Positions 42,201-43,387 of a stretch of DNA of 43,387 nt are shown piece after piece. Location of the stretch: positions 1 to 43,387 of the forward strand of contig CALBGG010000074.1 of assembly GCA_937893605.1 (NCBI GenBank), given 5' to 3'. A model generated the notes under the pieces. It did not search any database and had not been told where the DNA came from. It worked only from the letters and a program-made list of their open reading frames with translations. Made by a program: the position numbers and the translations under genes. Position 1 is the first letter of the stretch; every line of letters begins with the position of its first letter. This DNA comes from an uncultured Clostridia bacterium (lineage in GTDB: Bacteria > Bacillota > Clostridia > Oscillospirales > Oscillospiraceae).

Positions 42201-43256
42201 ATGATACGCATGCTTGAAGATGCTACCGGCGTAAACGCCCGAGAGATACTCCTGTCAGACCCGGATACGATGAAGATATTCACAACGCCGACAGTTTTGG
42301 GACTTCCGGATGACGACGATATCATCGGAAAGACCGGAAGCATCGGAATCCCGGAGTTCGGCACCGGCTTTACGCGCCAGATGCTTGTCGATACGCAGCC
42401 GACGCAGTTTGATACGCTCGTTCGTCTTTCCGGCTTCTCGCACGGTACCGACGTCTGGGCTGGCAATATCCGTGATCTTATCGTTAACGGCATCGCAACG
42501 GTCAACGAGACCGTCGGCTGCCGAGACGATATAATGCTCTATCTGATCCAAAAGGGAATGGAGCCCTCGCTCGCGTTCAAGACCATGGAGGCGGTGCGAA
42601 AGGGCAAGGTCAAAAAAAGCGGCGAGTTCCCCGGAGACGCCGAGGCGCAGATGCGCACGCTCGACGTGCCCGACTGGTACATTGAGTCCTGCCGCAAGAT
42701 CGCCTATCTTTTCCCGAAGGCGCACGCCGTTGCCTATGTCATGATGGCGTTCCGAATAGCGTGGTTCAAGGTGCACGAGCCTTTGGCATTTTACAGCGCG
42801 TATTTCTACCGCCGCAGTCAGAAAAACAGCTTTGACGCGGAAATGATGACTGCCGGGGTCGATGAGGTGCGCCGTAAGATATATGATCTGCGCCAGAAGG
42901 ATGATGCCACCGCCAACGAGGACAGCATACTCACAACTCTTGAATCGGTATATGAATTTTACATGCGAGGCTTTGATTTTGCGCCGATCGGCCTTTATGA
43001 GTCAAGCGCTACGAAGTTCAAGATCACCGAAGACGGCAGACTGCGCCCGCCATTTGTGGCGATAGCCGGACTTGGCGAGACGGCGGCGATAGATCTTGAA
43101 AACTGTACCAAAAACGGACAGACCTACATATCTGTTGAGGAAGTCAGCGCGGCCTGTCCCAAGGTCAGTACAACTCACCTCGAGATCCTGCGCCGCATGG
43201 GTGCGTTCGGCGAAATGCCGGAGAGCTCGCAGATAAATCTGTTTGAGGGCTTTTAA
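39252..43256 (+). CDS. polC: DNA polymerase III alpha subunit, PolC type
   Basis: 1334 residues, somewhat shorter than typical PolC (about 1430-1440). It starts at TTG 39252, with AAAGGAC about 8 nt upstream. The reduced N-terminal domain (about 1-80) is followed by an Ala-rich linker, an OB fold (about 125-207), a PHP domain (from ELHMHTRFSALDA, residue 222) interrupted by a DEDDh proofreading exonuclease (about 306-465: FDIETTGLN, AHNADFDTGF, HHRASDDA). Then the polymerase core: GSRGSVGSSIVAYMSG, a four-Cys zinc site (CPKCKH to CPECG, about 795-825), TPDIDLNFSGE with catalytic aspartates near residue 850, and KRTTGQHPGGLVV. It copies the chromosome as replicase. It is the last gene of the run; no strong terminator follows. 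Confidence 0.97.
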   Translation: MSEHTSFLEIFPGAAGHASSCGGLEKAYVTDVEISLEVGTMSIRAHFAKTPAPAEIDAICTALRADYGLRVNIIADSPEIKKAASVSAAAAAAAPAGGNGKALMGHSVKKSPTPMGELNQDSGRVAIEGDVFEVTSRKLKKRDGAMLSFDITDLTGSIRVIKFLRAEDDQSIINKINVGDHLIINGFVTYSRYDEDIVLEPKDIVVGKKHIRPDNAEEKRVELHMHTRFSALDALTDPAAIVKRAAYWGHPAIAVTDHGVLQAFPDMWKAGKKHGVKIIYGCECYFVNDMDGSLAVHGSSDRDMNDEMVAFDIETTGLNAGSDRMTEIGAVIYAGGEIKETFNTFVDPGMHIPAEITQLTGITDRDVKGAPSEAEAMKSFLEFVGDRPIVAHNADFDTGFMSAAAARSGIEFEPVYLDTLALSHALLPDLKRHKLDIVSNRLSLPEFNHHRASDDALVVARIMGRFLPMLAQQGAKTVNDIQEVYARIKPADHTKSRHMILLVKNKTGLKNLYELVSQSYLKYFYKTPTMPKSLLIKHREGLLIGSACGMGELYGAVMHGASDSELRRIASFYDYLEIQPLGNNGFLVDNGVVSDITVLQDYNRRILDIGRQLGKPVIAASDVHFLDAEDEQYRKILQAAKKFSDADRGCPIFFRTTDEMLEEFDYLGDEVAREVVIKNPRAIADMVDDIELLPKDLYPPKIENSARDLRDLVYGKMTEIYGENPPEIVKSRVDTELTTILDHNYDVIYMSAQKLVQNSLEHGYLVGSRGSVGSSIVAYMSGITEVNSLPPHYVCPKCKHSEFITDGSYGCGADMPPKNCPECGILMRQDGFDIPFETFLGFPGNEKTPDIDLNFSGEYQAQAHKYTEELFGSDHVFRAGTIGTLAEKTAYGYVKKYLEERNIKVTKVEENRLAKGLVGVKRTTGQHPGGLVVIPQDMDVTDFCPVQHPADDPKSGIVTTHFEYHCMESNLLKLDELGHDDPTMIRMLEDATGVNAREILLSDPDTMKIFTTPTVLGLPDDDDIIGKTGSIGIPEFGTGFTRQMLVDTQPTQFDTLVRLSGFSHGTDVWAGNIRDLIVNGIATVNETVGCRDDIMLYLIQKGMEPSLAFKTMEAVRKGKVKKSGEFPGDAEAQMRTLDVPDWYIESCRKIAYLFPKAHAVAYVMMAFRIAWFKVHEPLAFYSAYFYRRSQKNSFDAEMMTAGVDEVRRKIYDLRQKDDATANEDSILTTLESVYEFYMRGFDFAPIGLYESSATKFKITEDGRLRPPFVAIAGLGETAAIDLENCTKNGQTYISVEEVSAACPKVSTTHLEILRRMGAFGEMPESSQINLFEGF

Positions 43257-43387
43257 ATAAGAAACATTTTTAAAGCTTAAACGTCAAAGTGTCAGCATAA
43301 ACAGAAAGAAGGAAGCTTCCATAAAAATATTCAGTTCAAAATCAACAAGGAATACGGGCACCACATCCGGCAGATCAAAGCGCGCCG
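43257..43387. other. Window tail after polC; possible start of another gene
   Basis: 131 bases. GAAGGAAG (43308-43315) looks like a ribosome binding site, but no ATG, GTG or TTG follows at normal distance. A frame from the ATA at 43321 reads IKIFSSKSTRNTGTTSGRSK to the end, a basic start as seen in membrane-anchored proteins. No terminator hairpin for polC was found here. Confidence 0.3.

Noticed and set aside
43311..43320. GGAAGCTTCC palindrome after polC
   Set aside because: A zero-loop 10-base palindrome cannot form a hairpin and has no supporting context; likely chance.

Overview
The window is ordinary chromosomal DNA of a spore-forming, anaerobic Firmicute, most likely a gut Clostridia member near the Oscillospirales. 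This rests on sigma-E with its SpoIIGA protease, a SpoVB/MurJ-like flippase, PolC-type polymerase, an electron-bifurcating NfnAB pair, SLH-type surface protein, AGG-rich ribosome binding sites and moderate-to-high GC. No rRNA, tRNA, CRISPR, insertion sequence or prophage was seen, and no gene-free stretch exceeds 300 bases.

Layout. 1-3508: end of an S41 protease gene, then greA and a lysS carrying an extra C-terminal tRNA-binding domain. 3697-5925: a secreted neutral-ceramidase homologue. 6114-10294: a tight five-gene operon of two polytopic membrane proteins with GT-C-like DD motifs, a UbiA-family protein with the polyprenyl-phosphate phosphoribosyltransferase signature and two half-size EamA (ArnE/ArnF-like) proteins; it reads as a lipid-linked sugar synthesis, flipping and transfer module. 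10334-14059: MFS transporter, sodium:alanine symporter and an EcsC-family protein. 14070-18236: a five-gene zinc-uptake operon (Cys-rich small membrane protein, ZnuA with a ZinT domain nested inside it, ZnuC, ZnuB, Cys-Cys lipoprotein) with a strong promoter and a predicted branched RNA element before znuA.

18246-21575: a FadR-type GntR regulator and nfnAB, all on the minus strand. 21702-25393: galM facing a minus-strand GNAT / family 4 uracil-DNA glycosylase / CCA-transferase operon. 25471-30060: murC, a metallo-beta-lactamase-fold protein, SpoVB-like flippase, HU and RqcP. 30075-32950: SLH protein, then spoIIGA-sigE on the minus strand. 33030-43256: an EamA transporter followed by pyrH-frr-uppS-dxr-rseP-ispG-polC, the conserved Firmicute run joining ribosome recycling, isoprenoid/undecaprenyl synthesis, membrane proteolysis and replication, here without cdsA or proS.

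The most notable items are the ZinT-in-ZnuA domain insertion with its accessory proteins and leader RNA, and the compact UbiA/ArnEF-like/GT-C operon. All functions are inferred from motifs and context read by eye; no database search was run.
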